Of a stretch of 64,000 bases of DNA, positions 62,982 to 64,000 are shown one piece after another. The notes under the pieces are model-generated. The model did no database searches. It was not told where the DNA came from and was given only the letters and a program-made list of their open reading frames with translations. The translations under genes and the position numbers were made by a program. Numbering within the stretch: position 1 is the stretch's first letter; every line of letters starts with the position of its first letter. Source of the stretch: an uncultured Muribaculaceae bacterium (lineage in GTDB: Bacteria > Bacteroidota > Bacteroidia > Bacteroidales > Muribaculaceae); assembly GCA_958436175.1 (NCBI GenBank), contig CAUBJF010000011.1, forward strand, positions 1 to 64,000. The letters run 5' to 3'.

Positions 62982-64000
62982 ATGTTCAGGACTGGAATTG
63001 TTCTCTTAATGACCTTTATGGCCTGTCTGGCAGCCTTTGCCGACGATCCTTCACTGGATTCGGCTATCACGGCTCCATTTGTGCAGGGAGAGAAATGGCT
63101 TGATACTGATGGAAACCCCATTAATGCCCATGGGGCAGGTATGCTGTATCATAACGGTACATACTATATGTATGGCGAATACAAGGTTGGCAAGACCGTG
63201 CTGCCGGAATGGGCTACTTGGGAATGTTACCGGACGGATGTCACCGGTGTCAGCTGCTATTCCTCCAAAGACCTGAGGAACTGGAAATTTGAAGGGCTTG
63301 CCCTTGAAGCCAGCGACGACCCTGCACATGACCTTCACGCATCGAAAGTTCTTGAACGTCCCAAGGTTGTCTATAATTCAAATACAGGTAAGTTTGTGAT
63401 GTGGGCCCATGTCGAGAGTGCGGACTATTCCAAGGCTGCGGCCGGTGTCGCTGTCTCCGACACCCCGACTGGGCCTTTCACGTATCTTGGCAGTTTCCGT
63501 CCTAACGATGCCATGAGCCGCGACCAGACGGTTTTTGTCGATGACGATGGCAAGGCATACCAATTTGCTTCGTCGGAAAACAACGCCACTATGTATATCA
63601 ACGAACTGACAGACGATTATCTAAGGCCAACGGGAAAGTTTACGCGCAACTTTATCGGGGATAGCCGCGAGGCTCCCGCTGTGTTCAAACGCGACGGAAA
63701 ATATTACGTCCTGACATCAGGTTGCTCGGGCTGGGATCCTAATTCTGCGCAGATTGCCGTCGCCGACAATATCATGGGTCCCTGGACAGTGCTCGGCGAC
63801 CCTTGCAGGGGCACCGATGCCGACAAGACTTTCTATGCCCAGAGTACCTACGTCCTCCCTGTGGTCGGTCCGGACGGCACTTATCTGGCCATGTTCGACA
63901 GATGGGAAAAAACCGACCTCCAAGATTCAAGATACGTCTGGCTTCCGATAGAATGGTTGCAGGACGGCACGCCGACCATCCCATGGAAGGAAACGGTCGA
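62982..64000 (+). CDS. GH43-like glycoside hydrolase, cut by the window end
   Basis: A partial gene; at least 339 residues are visible and the frame stays open to the last base. Signal peptide about 1-21 (LAAFADD). A five-bladed propeller fold is suggested by HGAGMLYHNGTYYMYGEYK, SRDQTVFVDDDGKAY and SREAPAVFKRDGKYY, which carry the usual GH43 acidic residues. The AHGAG start resembles the galactan-active GH43 subfamilies (24 and 34), as I recall. It starts two bases after GH16, so both act on the same glycan, possibly a galactan or arabinogalactan side chain. Confidence 0.85.
   Translation, partial: MFRTGIVLLMTFMACLAAFADDPSLDSAITAPFVQGEKWLDTDGNPINAHGAGMLYHNGTYYMYGEYKVGKTVLPEWATWECYRTDVTGVSCYSSKDLRNWKFEGLALEASDDPAHDLHASKVLERPKVVYNSNTGKFVMWAHVESADYSKAAAGVAVSDTPTGPFTYLGSFRPNDAMSRDQTVFVDDDGKAYQFASSENNATMYINELTDDYLRPTGKFTRNFIGDSREAPAVFKRDGKYYVLTSGCSGWDPNSAQIAVADNIMGPWTVLGDPCRGTDADKTFYAQSTYVLPVVGPDGTYLAMFDRWEKTDLQDSRYVWLPIEWLQDGTPTIPWKETV

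Noticed and set aside
1..64000. CRISPR arrays, insertion sequences, prophage or conjugation genes
   Set aside because: No regularly spaced repeats, transposase, integrase or phage structural protein was found on either strand.

Overview
This window looks like a chromosomal piece of a gut Bacteroidales, most likely a Muribaculaceae (S24-7) relative. The grounds are two SusC/SusD pairs, a hybrid two-component regulator with AraC output, the RprX/RprY pair, SpII lipoproteins, GxGYxYP and BtuG-like proteins, and repeated Bacteroidota promoter signatures (TAnnTTTG at -7, in several places with TTTG about 20 bases upstream). No complete mobile element, rRNA or CRISPR array was seen. Genus and species cannot be fixed by reading alone.

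Layout. 1-380: a non-coding stretch with a dense GTGAGT/ACTCAC repeat cluster beside tRNA-Lys(CTT). 0.6-7.2 kb: a lipoprotein, PlsC, FabG, a secreted 21-residue leucine-rich-repeat protein, an exported metallophosphoesterase-propeller protein and a GT4 glycosyltransferase. 7.3-10.6 kb: the translation operon thrS-infC-rpmI-rplT on the minus strand. 11-16 kb: an orphan SusC/SusD pair. 16.6-18.8 kb: rprX-rprY. 18.9-26 kb, minus strand: typA, then folP-cdaA followed tightly by a steroid 5-alpha-reductase homologue, an Old Yellow Enzyme-type reductase and two short-chain dehydrogenases. These last four resemble the bile-acid/steroid A-ring reduction clusters of gut Bacteroidota and are the best candidate here for an unusual pathway.

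26-29.7 kb: a cobalamin riboswitch with a terminator, a BtuB-type receptor and a BtuG-like propeller. 29.8-35.8 kb: a GxGYxYP lipoprotein, a secreted GH13 alpha-amylase-family enzyme and glutamate dehydrogenase. 36-38.6 kb is visibly more AT-rich and carries a small lipoprotein, a Bcr/CflA-type MFS pump and a Crp/Fnr regulator; it may be acquired. 38.6-50.5 kb is a redox/hydrolase island: two AraC regulators, four flavodoxin or flavin modules (three with export signals), four alpha/beta-hydrolase genes (one broken, one fused to a flavodoxin), a RibD-type reductase, an aldo/keto reductase and a Tat-exported ferredoxin-flavodoxin. 50.7-64 kb is a polysaccharide utilisation locus: hybrid two-component regulator, SusC, SusD, a secreted jelly-roll-like protein, GH16 and a GH43-like enzyme cut by the window end.

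Five exported proteins in separate loci share the same short C-terminal module, which resembles type IX secretion sorting domains. Gene starts were corrected where an open frame ran upstream into a riboswitch, a promoter or a neighbouring gene (typA, btuB, the 18.9 kb dehydrogenase, the 38.6 kb hydrolase, the aldo/keto reductase and the second SusC).
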